Shown here piece after piece: positions 42,118 to 50,082 of a DNA stretch of 50,082 nt. A program made the position numbers and the translations under genes. Each line of letters starts with the position of its first letter. Within the stretch, counting starts at the first letter, position 1. The DNA lies in contig NZ_FQXG01000003.1 in NCBI RefSeq assembly GCF_900129905.1, positions 127,367 through 177,448 on the forward strand, written 5' to 3'. The notes beneath the pieces were generated by a model. The model saw only the letters and a program-made list of their open reading frames with translations, was not told the DNA's origin and made no database searches. Source of the DNA: Ferrimonas marina (lineage in GTDB: Bacteria > Pseudomonadota > Gammaproteobacteria > Enterobacterales > Shewanellaceae).

Positions 42118-43707
42118 TTAGTCGTGCCTCATGGCGATTAACTGAGATCCGATCCTGAGGTGATTGCTCTCGGTTAAGCCGGCCACAGTTCCTGATACCC
42201 CTTCTGCAGTGAAGCGTTCACCTCGCTGTACACGGTACATAGTGCCGGTGGGACTGCTAATGAGGAATCCGTCGTTGAACACTGAGGTGAGAGTCCACCC
42301 TTTTGCCAGGGTGTATTCAGGCTGTTTAGCTTGCTGGGGTTGCTGCCGCTCAGCGAACCCCTGGATACGAGTAAGATCCGGCTCGAACTGGTTGTCGAGG
42401 TAGAAATACTTGCCCAGCTCAACGAAATGGCCTTCGCCGTCGGAGAGAATGCTGCTGACGGTGAAGGTCTGTTTGTCGTATCGGATCTGATCGCCGATCG
42501 ACAACGTCGCTTTGCCTCCGGAAGTGTCACGCACAAAGGCGTGCTCCAGGTCAGCCGACACCGTAGAGACTCGATGGCCAGGTAAGCGATGGCGTCCGGC
42601 CTTCATGTCCTGAATGTCCCGACGTTGTCCGAGCCGTTTTTTAAGGCTGTCGATTTCACGTCGCAGTTCCGTGTTCTCAGCACGCATGGCCTTCAATGCG
42701 CCATTATGTTCGCCCAGCAGACCTGAGAGCGACTTCGACTCGGTTACCAGGCTCTCCAGCAGCAGCAACTCCCTGCTGTTGTCCAGGCTGTCTGGGAGGG
42801 CTTCCACCGCGTCCACTACAGCTTCTACCTGTGCCGTGAGGTCCTTTAGAGCTTCCTCGGTCGCAGGCGTTGCGACTGGCACTGTCTGTTGGTACTGCAA
42901 CCCCAGCGCCCTGATCTGCTTAGACATGCCATCGAGGGTTGCTTGAATATCCTGGTAGCCCTTAGCGCCGGCCGTTAAAACCTCAATAGCGTTTCGAAGT
43001 TGCGACGCCCCCTCTTGTTGAGTCGGTTCTGGTTCAACCGAAGGCTCAGGCGCGCCCACCCTCTCTGCCAGCTTGTAGTGCTGAGTCGAGGCAGCATCAG
43101 GTTGGGGGTGGGTCTCGGCTGTAACTTGGGCAGAGGGGGGCACATGTTGGGCCACGACCACCTGTTCCTGAACAGTGGGTGCGGGTGGCTGCGGTGCAGA
43201 CAGTTGAGGCTCCGGTACCGGCTGGGACAGAGATTGCTGCTCAGTGGGCAGTATCGGCTCGGGCGCTACCTGGGCGATGGACTGCGGGGCTGGTGCAGGG
43301 AGTTGAGGCTGCATCGCCATGGGAGCAGGGCTGCTGTCAGGCAAGAACAGTTTAACCACTACGGCACCGGCTAGGATGGCACCGACAGCCAGAGCGACAA
43401 GGGTTAGCTTCCCGCCTTTGTTAACGGGCTCTGCGTCGTCCATATGGAGTTCGAGATCCTCTTCGTCGTAATCTCCGTTGCTGGCTGCCTCTACTTGGTC
43501 CGGCTCGGCCTGGCTTTCATCTGGATCGTGACTCTCGGCGGGGGGCTCATGATCGTGATGTTCGAAATCATCAGCGTCATCACCAAGAAGCGCCTCGAGC
43601 CCTTCATCCATGGGCAGGTCGTCCAGTTCTGTCTCTGTGTCGTTCAGCAACTTGTCGATGGACACATCGTCATCGAAGCTTCTGTGATCTTTGGATTTGT
43701 CGCTCAT
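42118..43707 (-). CDS. DotF/IcmG (TraP)-like bitopic T4BSS protein
   Basis: A strongly acidic cytoplasmic N-terminus of about 95 residues is followed by a single membrane segment (LTLVALAVGAILAGAVVVKLFL). Then come a proline/glutamine/alanine-rich stretch, a coiled coil (about 230-360, ending ELRREIDSLKKRLGQR), and two small C-terminal beta domains (SIGDQIRYDKQTFTVSSIL; MYRVQRGERFTAEGVSGTV). DotF and TraP are bitopic coiled-coil proteins next to DotG, so the call rests on topology and order. At 529 residues it is about twice Legionella DotF. Confidence 0.65.
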   Translation of the reverse strand: MSDKSKDHRSFDDDVSIDKLLNDTETELDDLPMDEGLEALLGDDADDFEHHDHEPPAESHDPDESQAEPDQVEAASNGDYDEEDLELHMDDAEPVNKGGKLTLVALAVGAILAGAVVVKLFLPDSSPAPMAMQPQLPAPAPQSIAQVAPEPILPTEQQSLSQPVPEPQLSAPQPPAPTVQEQVVVAQHVPPSAQVTAETHPQPDAASTQHYKLAERVGAPEPSVEPEPTQQEGASQLRNAIEVLTAGAKGYQDIQATLDGMSKQIRALGLQYQQTVPVATPATEEALKDLTAQVEAVVDAVEALPDSLDNSRELLLLESLVTESKSLSGLLGEHNGALKAMRAENTELRREIDSLKKRLGQRRDIQDMKAGRHRLPGHRVSTVSADLEHAFVRDTSGGKATLSIGDQIRYDKQTFTVSSILSDGEGHFVELGKYFYLDNQFEPDLTRIQGFAERQQPQQAKQPEYTLAKGWTLTSVFNDGFLISSPTGTMYRVQRGERFTAEGVSGTVAGLTESNHLRIGSQLIAMRHD

Positions 43708-43765
43708 ACCGGGCTAGCTCTTCTTATTGTTATTGTTGGCAATGCGCAGTGCGCAGACCCTGGAA

Positions 43766-46700
43766 TTACTGCTCTTCGATGGCCAGTTCGGACATGAACA
43801 TCACGCCGATGGGCCGGTTGTTGTAGACCTCGACCGTGGCCTTGCGATTGAAGTTTTGCTCAAAGAACGGAACAAACTTCTCAAGCATCTTGCCCCCGGC
43901 GTAGACCGAACGGTCACCTGCAGTGCTGAGGGGATCCGTGATCCACTCCTTGTTATCACCACCGGTGGAACTCTCACGCATGCCGATCATGCTCTCGGCA
44001 TAAGCGCCGGCAAAGGCAGATACACCCAGGCTGAAGTAACGCTCAAAGACGTGACGGTCGACCCGGTCCGCCAGCCTTGACCGCCTGGTGTTGGGGTCTG
44101 TCGCGATGGCATCGATGGTGTAGGACTTACCGTTAAAGCTCATCTTGCTGAAGCTGATCACCACTGATTTTGCATGGCCATCAATCGGCATCGGGACACC
44201 CAGCAACTCAGCGCCTTTTAGTGGGCCCTCGTGGACCACGGCTTTGGTTGGGCTGATTTCATCGGTATTGACGCCGATGCTCAGCGAGGCGAAGAACTCT
44301 TGGCCTGGGAGGATGGTGAACGCTGCACCGCTGCCATCATCCAGTGGCCGATCGGAGGGGTAGGTCCTTGGTGTGCCACCGCCTGATGCTGGCTCGTTCG
44401 GACTGGCAGACTGTTGTCTGGCTCGTTGGATGGCCGGAATGGATCCTCGGTCAATCGAGCGGTCGCGTTCGAACACTTCATAGCGACTAGCGCCATCTAC
44501 GTCCTGCAGGCTCAGGCCAGTCGCAGCGTATCCGGATCCGCTCACTGGCTTGTCCTGTACCGCCATGGCAGCTTCCATGACTCGGACAGACCGGGCAGTA
44601 GAGGCAGCCAGGATGTCATCAATCATTACCGCCGGGCCGATCATCCGCTTGTATTCCAGCTCGCGGTTCAGGCGCTTGTAGTCGACGCCCTCGTGGTGAA
44701 TGCTGCCACCGGATTCCAGCAGGCTTCGGCTGAACGGGCTCAGGGAGTCCTTCCAGGCCTGCAGGGTCGCCATAGAGGGGGCGAGGCCATTCTCCACCAG
44801 GTAGCGCTCATAGGCGGCCCTGGCCTCAGGAGGGAGGGCATCCAGTGCGGCCTGAAGTTCATCAGGCAACGGGGCATGTTCGGTACCAGCGGATTGCCGC
44901 CTTGCCTCATCGGTGATCCGGTAGGCCTCTTTCGCCAACTCCCTCATGCCGGCCGAGGAGGGATCGATACCCATCTTTTGGCCTTCCCAAAGCAAACGGG
45001 CTTGGGGCGAGTCTACGAGGCCACGTTGCTTCAGCCACTGCTCGTAAGCAGACAGGTCATCGTCCTGGCTGGCAAGGAACTTGGCCAGGTTTTCTGGAGT
45101 ATCCGCGAGGTTGTTGTCGGTTAGCCACTGCTGGTAAGCAGACTCGGTCGCCGGGTCAAATCGCCTGATCCATTCACGGATGGCTTCGTAGCTGGCATCA
45201 ACTTCACCATTGCTGATCGCTTGGTAGAGATCGGCGCGTTTGGTCCGCTCACCGAGCAGGGCAGGGTGGCAGGCTCCGGTCGGTGTATTGTAGGCCGCCC
45301 ACGCCAGTACACCGTTGATGTCATCAGGGAAGTTACGACCGATGATGAACGCCGTGTACCCATTTTCATCGGCGATACCCAAGCCTTCTTTGATGGCTTC
45401 GAGATCGATGTCGGTTTGGCCTGATGAACGCTTCAGCGCCTCATAGCTTGGGTAGTCGTGAATGTTCAGCCAATTGGTGTAATGCACTTGAGAGATCTTG
45501 GCGCCGCTGGCGAAGGCGTCATCAAGGTAGGCAAACACCGGTGAGCTGATGGTCGGGTGGCTAGGCAATCCACTTTCCCACCCCAGGAATACCGGGAAGG
45601 ACCCAGCCGCGCACTGGAGGTCGGCCCAGTCTGCGAATCGCTTGTGGGTCTGCGGGTGACTGGACTCAATCCACTCAACAATGGAGTCCGCAGAGATGAT
45701 CTGGTTGGTGTTGAACGCGTGTCGCTCGATTTCCGCCAGGATTGGGCTGTTGTTGAGGTTCAGCCAGTGGGTGAACGTCTTTGCCGTGACCGCCAGCCCT
45801 TGGTTGTGCATGTCGGACAGGTACCGGCGGGCCCCCAGCACGCCCGGGTCAAAGAACCGGGTAGGCAGAGCGGCCAGCTTTTCCGGTGATAGGGTCGCCT
45901 TCCAGGCCTCGAACGCTTCTTCGGACATCGGCAGGCCATGGTCTTTAGCCCATTGGGCAAACTCGGCATAGAGCGCCGGCGTGGTCTCCTTGATGTACTC
46001 GAGGTGGTTCTCGAAGCTGTCCTCAAGCCCATTGCGTTTTAACCAGGCTTGGTAGTCGGGATCCAGCAGGGCAATGCCGGTTTCATGCAGCGCCTTGTCG
46101 ATCGCTGCCTCTTCACTGGACAGCCAGGCCTGAAACGCTTCTGCTGAGGGCTCCAGACCATTGGCCGCGGCCCAGCGCCTAAAGCGCTGCGCCCGGGTGG
46201 GGTCAGTTTGCTCCAGGTACTGCAGATAGTTATCGAAGTTGTCTTCCAGCCCTTTGCTTTCTAGCCATTGCTGGTAGGCCTCTGCAGCGGAGGGGTTGGT
46301 TTTCTCCATCCAGCGGATATACGCCTCATGGCTGGGTTCAAGGTTGTTCTGTTCCAGCCAGCGGGCATAGTCGCCGGTCGTGCGCCCGTGCTCACGGTCA
46401 TTGATGGCTTTTTGAAAGGCCAGGAAGTTGTCGAAGTTGTCAGCCAGACCGTTGTCCGCCAGCCACTTGCGATAGGCAGCAACAGTTTCCGGTTGGGTTT
46501 GCTCCAGCCACCGCAGGTGGTTCTGGTAGGTATCCTCCAGCCCATTTTTCGCCAGCCATTGCTGGTACGCCTGATTCGCCTCAGGCTTGGCCACTTCTAG
46601 CCACTGAGCGTAGTCCTCATACGTGGCTTGACGGCCGTCGCGGGTGGCCCAGGTCAAAAAGCTCTGCAGATCTTCGTACTGAGAGCGCGCAAACACGGCG

Positions 46701-47320
46701 CTAAGCCATTTCAGGTAGCTATCGAAGGCAACGGTGAGCTTATTGGCCAGAAGCCATTCTGAGTAGCCTGTGTGGACCTGGGGTCGCTCCGTCTTGAGCC
46801 AGTTGAAGTAATGCTCGAAGGTCGGCGATTTGAACTTGTCTGGATCGGTCTTGAGCATCCAGGCCATGAAGGCGTGGTAGTCCTTAGGGTTCGTGGGCGC
46901 CATCCACTCCAGGCAATCCTCAAACGACACCGGTTGCCCGTTGGCGTTGCTTTGGTCGGCCCAGTTGGCGAACTTCTCCAGATCGCTTTGCTTGGCGAAC
47001 TGCAGGGGATCCATGTAGCTGTCTCCGGATTGCTTGGCGTCACTCAGTTTCTGATCAGCAATCTCCTTAAAGGTCTGCTGCAGGATGTCGGACTGGTTCT
47101 GATCGGAGATCTGCTGGCCGGGCAGTGCCGCTTTAGCGTCACGGGCACCGGACAAGTTACCCACGGCCAGGCCTTCGCTGAAGGTCCGGCTAGTGTCTGC
47201 GCTGTTGGTAGCCGATTTCAGGACATAGGCCCCGCCACCCACCAGGATTACTGAGACCGCTATGAGGATGACCCGTTGTCGGGTGGAGATCCCCTTGCTG
47301 AGGTTTTTCATCGCTTTCAT
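43766..47320 (-). CDS. DotG/IcmE (TraO)-like T4BSS channel protein with 31-residue repeats
   Basis: An inner-membrane segment lies near the start (QRVILIAVSVILVGGGAYVL). A very long middle region is built of tandem aromatic repeats, and a VirB10/TrbI-type C-terminal domain follows (about 1000-1182: FTILPGQEFFASLSIGVNTD, GAELLGVPMPIDGHA, YTIDAIATDPNTRRSRLADRVD). DotG spans the envelope and forms the central channel. Legionella DotG has pentapeptide-type repeats, whereas here the consensus is YxxWLxxNGLxDxxxNYLxWLEQTxP. Length is 1184 residues. ATG at 47320 lies 10 bp after the dotH stop; an ATG at 47311 is also possible. Confidence 0.88.
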   Translation of the reverse strand: MKAMKNLSKGISTRQRVILIAVSVILVGGGAYVLKSATNSADTSRTFSEGLAVGNLSGARDAKAALPGQQISDQNQSDILQQTFKEIADQKLSDAKQSGDSYMDPLQFAKQSDLEKFANWADQSNANGQPVSFEDCLEWMAPTNPKDYHAFMAWMLKTDPDKFKSPTFEHYFNWLKTERPQVHTGYSEWLLANKLTVAFDSYLKWLSAVFARSQYEDLQSFLTWATRDGRQATYEDYAQWLEVAKPEANQAYQQWLAKNGLEDTYQNHLRWLEQTQPETVAAYRKWLADNGLADNFDNFLAFQKAINDREHGRTTGDYARWLEQNNLEPSHEAYIRWMEKTNPSAAEAYQQWLESKGLEDNFDNYLQYLEQTDPTRAQRFRRWAAANGLEPSAEAFQAWLSSEEAAIDKALHETGIALLDPDYQAWLKRNGLEDSFENHLEYIKETTPALYAEFAQWAKDHGLPMSEEAFEAWKATLSPEKLAALPTRFFDPGVLGARRYLSDMHNQGLAVTAKTFTHWLNLNNSPILAEIERHAFNTNQIISADSIVEWIESSHPQTHKRFADWADLQCAAGSFPVFLGWESGLPSHPTISSPVFAYLDDAFASGAKISQVHYTNWLNIHDYPSYEALKRSSGQTDIDLEAIKEGLGIADENGYTAFIIGRNFPDDINGVLAWAAYNTPTGACHPALLGERTKRADLYQAISNGEVDASYEAIREWIRRFDPATESAYQQWLTDNNLADTPENLAKFLASQDDDLSAYEQWLKQRGLVDSPQARLLWEGQKMGIDPSSAGMRELAKEAYRITDEARRQSAGTEHAPLPDELQAALDALPPEARAAYERYLVENGLAPSMATLQAWKDSLSPFSRSLLESGGSIHHEGVDYKRLNRELEYKRMIGPAVMIDDILAASTARSVRVMEAAMAVQDKPVSGSGYAATGLSLQDVDGASRYEVFERDRSIDRGSIPAIQRARQQSASPNEPASGGGTPRTYPSDRPLDDGSGAAFTILPGQEFFASLSIGVNTDEISPTKAVVHEGPLKGAELLGVPMPIDGHAKSVVISFSKMSFNGKSYTIDAIATDPNTRRSRLADRVDRHVFERYFSLGVSAFAGAYAESMIGMRESSTGGDNKEWITDPLSTAGDRSVYAGGKMLEKFVPFFEQNFNRKATVEVYNNRPIGVMFMSELAIEEQ
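45896..46879 (-). repeat. Tandem 31-residue repeat region in the DotG-like protein
   Basis: Residues of about 148-475 contain at least nine units; the clearest begin at 252, 283, 318, 349, 380, 423 and 454. Three are exactly 31 residues, others carry insertions of 4 to 12 residues. Each has YxxWL at the front and a second aromatic-leucine pair about 17 residues on. Further degenerate units lie near 729-780 and 837-856. Confidence 0.85.
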
Positions 47321-47330
47321 GGGCAACTTC

Positions 47331-48569
47331 TTAATTAAAAATGGACTTCTTGTATTTGATTTCGGACTCGAACTGCTCAGAGACCGTCGCCTGTACCCGC
47401 TCACCGTTCACGCTGAACAGCAGGCTTGTGTTGGGATAGGTCTTGTAGGCACTAAAACCGCTGATGCTGTGAGCGTCTTCGATGTGGTGGGGCAACAACA
47501 GGTCAGCGGTCGTGCGGACGTACATGAAGCCGTCCTTGACCAGCACGGTGGTGTTGGCAATGCCGTTGACTCGGTAGCGCTTGGAGCCGGGGAGGCGGTC
47601 ACCGTTTAGGACCGCCAGCATGTCATCGGTGATGTGCTCCGTACCGCCGCCGGATGACATGGTGTTGCCCTCGTTGGCCTTGCTCTGGGGCCCAAGCTTG
47701 GGGATACGGACAGACTTTCGAGCGTCGACCACGTCGCCGCTGCCAACCAAGCGCAGTACCAGGGGCATGTCGAAATCCAGCAGGTGCAGCAGCACATTGG
47801 ACTCGGCGAAATCGTTGCGGATGTTGAAGGAGGCCACGTTGAGGTTCTGCCCGGTGACCTGCTTGGTAAAGGCTTCCTGGTTGCCTATGAGATCGCCGTC
47901 AATGGGCCAGGGTGCGCCGGCCTGATCGAAGAACACGATGGAGGCGCTGTAGCCGTTCTTAACCCGGATATCGATGGGATCGGCAGCGTCCACGTCGATG
48001 GCCACGGTCGAGATCTCCTGTCGGATGTCCTTTACCGGGGCATTGCGAGCTTGGTTGTTCCGCTGCTCCAGTTTGCGCAGTTCGATGATCTGCTCGGGGG
48101 TTAGCGGGTACTTCTCCTTCTGGGCGTTGTCGAAGGCTGCCTCTTGGGTTTGGCGATCCAAGGCGTCCAGCACTGGCCGCAGCTCGTTCTGCTGGTGGAT
48201 ATGCTTGAGCACCTTGTCCTGCTTAGCCTGGAGGGCAAGCAGTTCCTTCTCGGTCATGTAGACGGTCTGCCCGTCCGCCAGCGTGATCTGCACATAGCCT
48301 TTGAGAAGGCCTTGGGGTTCATCACCGGAGGGGGGAGCGGCATCGTGAATGCTGGGCCCTCCAACATCAACCGGGTTGGCCTGGCCGTTGCCACGGCTTG
48401 AGCTGCTTTGGTTGCCAGAGAGCATCTCACGCTGCCTGGCAGCTTCTTTATCGGCACTGTGCTTAGCTAGGGCTTCCTCAAGGGTAAGCCCCTCGGCGAT
48501 AGCAAACGTGCTGGCCAGCAGGGTAGGGGCAACAGCAAGGGCCAGGGTCTTCTTAGTCAACGGGCTCAT
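47331..48569 (-). CDS. DotH/IcmK (TraN)-like outer-membrane core protein
   Basis: A signal peptide (TLALAVAPTLLASTFAIAEG) is followed by a helical region with TPEQIIELRKLEQRNNQA. The conserved DotH C-terminal half has IDVDAADPIDIRVKNGYSA, VFFDQAGAPWPIDGD, NVLLHLLDFDMPLVLRLVG and MYVRTTADLLLP. DotH forms the outer-membrane ring with DotC and DotD. GGAGG precedes the ATG at 48569, which overlaps the dotI stop by ATGA. Confidence 0.9.
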   Translation of the reverse strand: MSPLTKKTLALAVAPTLLASTFAIAEGLTLEEALAKHSADKEAARQREMLSGNQSSSSRGNGQANPVDVGGPSIHDAAPPSGDEPQGLLKGYVQITLADGQTVYMTEKELLALQAKQDKVLKHIHQQNELRPVLDALDRQTQEAAFDNAQKEKYPLTPEQIIELRKLEQRNNQARNAPVKDIRQEISTVAIDVDAADPIDIRVKNGYSASIVFFDQAGAPWPIDGDLIGNQEAFTKQVTGQNLNVASFNIRNDFAESNVLLHLLDFDMPLVLRLVGSGDVVDARKSVRIPKLGPQSKANEGNTMSSGGGTEHITDDMLAVLNGDRLPGSKRYRVNGIANTTVLVKDGFMYVRTTADLLLPHHIEDAHSISGFSAYKTYPNTSLLFSVNGERVQATVSEQFESEIKYKKSIFN

Positions 48570-49264
48570 CGCTGCCTCCGCTCGGTCATAATCAGCTGGG
48601 CAATCCCCAGCCCCATGGCGTTCTCAAACAGCGAGCGCCGGTCTACGGTGACCCGGAAGTTGTAGGAGTCGCTATAGCTCTCGGTAGCCGTCCGGTAGGT
48701 GATCTTGCCGGTGGCCGCAAAGGTCCAGGAATAGGGGGTGCCGGTGGAGGCCCGTTCCACCTTCTGCAGCAACAGCGGGGTGTGCTCCAGTGTCAGGCCA
48801 ACCAGCAACTTGTTTTCCACCACCGCGGCATCAAAGCGGTTGTCTTTGAGCATCGCCACGAACTGGGTCGCGCCCTTGGCGGTAAACCACTTCATGGTCG
48901 CTTCGTTGATGTGCTGGTTGATGTTGAAGTAGTGAAAGTCGAAGGTGTCGATCAGTGCCTTCTCGATCCACCCGGCAACCACAGCGTCGCTTTGGTTGGG
49001 GTACTCCAGCGGTGTCATTTCGACGATGGACCCGTCGTTGTCGATAGCGAAGAATCTGGGTTCAGCCTTCTTAGTCGCGTTGTAAAAAGCCGAAACCGCA
49101 GAAATCACTGCCGCAATGACAGTGATGGTGGCCGCCACATAGAGCTTCTTAGTCGAGTCATTGAAGAAGCGATTACGAAGCAACGCCATCTTAATGCCTT
49201 TGTCGTCTGCTGCGGCCTTACTAACCCTGGGTTTGGGTGATGCTTTTTTATTATTATTGGGCAT
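48566..49264 (-). CDS. DotI/IcmL (TraM)-like inner-membrane protein
   Basis: A basic N-terminus is followed by MALLRNRFFNDSTKKLYVAATITVIAAVISAVSAFY with one membrane helix. The periplasmic NTF2-like domain has RFFAIDNDGSIVEMTPL, FDFHYFNINQHINEAT and NFRVTVDRRSLFENAMGLGIAQLIM. This is the DotI/IcmL and TraM pattern, conserved in length (232 residues). It heads the dotI-H-G-F run. Confidence 0.92.
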   Translation of the reverse strand: MPNNNKKASPKPRVSKAAADDKGIKMALLRNRFFNDSTKKLYVAATITVIAAVISAVSAFYNATKKAEPRFFAIDNDGSIVEMTPLEYPNQSDAVVAGWIEKALIDTFDFHYFNINQHINEATMKWFTAKGATQFVAMLKDNRFDAAVVENKLLVGLTLEHTPLLLQKVERASTGTPYSWTFAATGKITYRTATESYSDSYNFRVTVDRRSLFENAMGLGIAQLIMTERRQR

Positions 49265-49278
49265 CTTAGAGTTCTTCG

Positions 49279-49656
49279 TTATTCCGATGTTGGTTGTTGA
49301 TCTGTACCTTGGCTTTGTTGCCGGCGGCGTTGCTGCACCAGTCGTGCAGCCTGCTCTTCGTCGAATGTTTCTGCTACCTGAACGTCCCCGTCGAGGCTGC
49401 TGGTATAGGCGCCGCCTTCACGTTGAGTGAGGACAGAGCAGGTGGTGACGATCGAACTGAGCCCTGTCACCACGGCCAATGCAAGCATGAGATTGGCGAG
49501 CGACCGATAGGAATCCACTCCTCGGCGAACCGGTGCCAGATCCCCAAACAATGCGCCGCCCGTTTGTGCTGAGCGTTCAGCTAACTTATTGCTACGGGCA
49601 TCGGCCTCTTCCATGACGGAGCGCAACGCATTAGAACTTTTGCCTTTTTCACTCAT
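49279..49656 (-). CDS. Small single-span membrane protein at the head of the dotI-H-G-F unit
   Basis: The 125-residue protein has one membrane segment (LANLMLALAVVTGLSSIVTTCSVL, about 53-76), a basic cytoplasmic N-terminus and a glutamine-arginine-rich tail. It lies 14 bp before dotI, where R64 has traL; whether it is a TraL or a degenerate DotJ-like (IcmM) partner of DotI cannot be decided by eye. DotJ is a DotI-like protein lacking the periplasmic domain, which fits the layout. Confidence 0.65.
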   Translation of the reverse strand: MSEKGKSSNALRSVMEEADARSNKLAERSAQTGGALFGDLAPVRRGVDSYRSLANLMLALAVVTGLSSIVTTCSVLTQREGGAYTSSLDGDVQVAETFDEEQAARLVQQRRRQQSQGTDQQPTSE

Positions 49657-49767
49657 CCACTGGCTGGCCTTAAAACCGTAAATAAATACAGGATAACAAA
49701 TCCCGGGTGGCTGAAAGTGTTAAGCGGGTAATAGGAGCAGTAAATGGGTAATAAACTGGCGAATTTT

Positions 49768-49914
49768 CACGCAATAAATGGTGGAGGGAGCCGATTTTTG
49801 GGCCGCCTCCTTATAGCGTAATTATAAAAATTATAAGGGTTATAAATAACTATAAAAATACAATAGGGGCCGACGCATTTGCAACCTGTGCAAATGGCTG
49901 ATTTTATTGCGTGA
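49768..49914. other. AT-rich segment with phased TTATA boxes between 12-bp inverted repeats
   Basis: TCACGCAATAAA at 49767-49778 and TTTATTGCGTGA at 49903-49914 are perfect inverted repeats. Between them, TTATA boxes start at 49811, 49822, 49831 and 49840, with CTATA at 49850, so they lie about one helical turn apart. A smaller palindrome, CATTTGCA-ACCTG-TGCAAATG, lies at 49876-49896. The combination looks like a DNA unwinding or bending element of an origin, or a control region upstream of the T4SS unit. No initiator is shown to bind it. Confidence 0.45.
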
Positions 49915-50082
49915 TTAATTTGGGTGCCGGTTTGTGTTTGGGGCTGTCTGGTGCGGGCAATGAGTGATGAGTGACGGCGAGGACGGTGGCCTCGGGTCTT
50001 GGGGGTCGTGGTCATCAGAGAGAGTGGGAGCGGCGACGGTGACCTGGGGTGTTGGGGCTGGTGCCCAGCTGGGCGAGCGGGT
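49915..50082. other. G-rich non-coding end of the window
   Basis: No gene is seen. The top strand is strongly G-rich with GGTG and GGGG runs, similar in composition to the spacers of the palindrome array at 1-310 (for example GGGGCTGGTG occurs in both). If the molecule is circular, this part and the array would form one control region of about 1.1 kb. Confidence 0.3.

Noticed and set aside
43727-47254. Plus-strand open frames opposite the dotG-like gene
   Set aside because: They mirror the repeat-rich DotG frame and have no recognisable domains.
49871-49900. A relaxase nick site in the CATTTGCA palindrome loop
   Set aside because: Only a CCTG core matches, and no relaxase gene is in the window, so an oriT call is not supported.

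Overview
The window looks like part or all of a large conjugative plasmid (or plasmid-like integrative element) of a gammaproteobacterium. The reasons are a ParA/ParB partition pair next to a palindrome array, a private set of replication proteins, and an IncI-type (type IVB, Dot/Icm-like) secretion apparatus joined to a complete IncI-type thin-pilus (pil) gene set. Base composition is moderately GC-rich, and intergenic leaders are short and AT-rich. I see no rRNA, tRNA, insertion sequence, resistance gene or CRISPR array. The host genus cannot be fixed from the sequence; an aquatic or environmental gammaproteobacterium is a guess.

Layout. 1-310: seven palindromes GTATCG-N3-CGATAC, partly on a 36-bp period, a probable centromere. 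668-3189: parA and parB. 3430-5014: a plasmid-borne FtsZ with intact GTPase motifs and C-terminal peptide, then a DksA/TraR-type zinc-finger protein. 5046-8340: a DsbC-like disulfide isomerase, an archaeo-eukaryotic-primase-like protein (the best candidate replication protein) and a secreted Sel1-repeat protein. 8487-18199: a replication/nucleoid island with a RecD2-like protein whose ATPase motifs are eroded, three unrecognised proteins on the minus strand, a family A DNA polymerase with a worn N-terminal half, an alanine/lysine-rich histone-H1/AlgP-like protein, and a compact type IA topoisomerase.

18206-29966: small exported proteins, then a T4BSS block on the plus strand: DotE/IcmC, two tandem DotP/IcmD copies, DotN/IcmJ, an unrecognised 463-residue protein, DotO/IcmB, DotD, DotC, DotB and IcmT. 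30109-39499: the thin-pilus operon pilL-N-O-P-Q-(free-standing zinc domain)-R-S, followed at 39561 by an extra PilT/DotB-like ATPase and at 41001 by a lytic transglycosylase lipoprotein. 42118-49656, minus strand: the second T4BSS block, DotI-DotH-DotG-DotF, preceded by a small membrane protein. The DotG-like protein carries a long array of 31-residue aromatic repeats. 49657-50082: non-coding, with an AT-rich segment of helically phased TTATA boxes between 12-bp inverted repeats, which resembles an origin or other control region.

How it fits together. ParAB and the palindrome array would segregate the element. The primase-like protein, PolA, topoisomerase and RecD2-like protein would form a partly self-supplied replisome. 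DotC/D/F/G/H form the outer-membrane core and channel of the secretion system, DotI/E/P its inner-membrane parts, and DotO and DotB its ATPases. DsbC and the transglycosylase help to assemble envelope parts, and the Pil proteins make a type IVb mating pilus. The coupling proteins DotL and DotM, DotA and a relaxase are not in the window, so either the element continues beyond it or transfer depends on parts I cannot see. The most unusual points are the canonical-looking plasmid FtsZ, the ATPase-dead RecD2 homologue, the 463-residue protein coupled to dotN and dotO, the repeat-rich DotG, and the stand-alone ATPase zinc domain.
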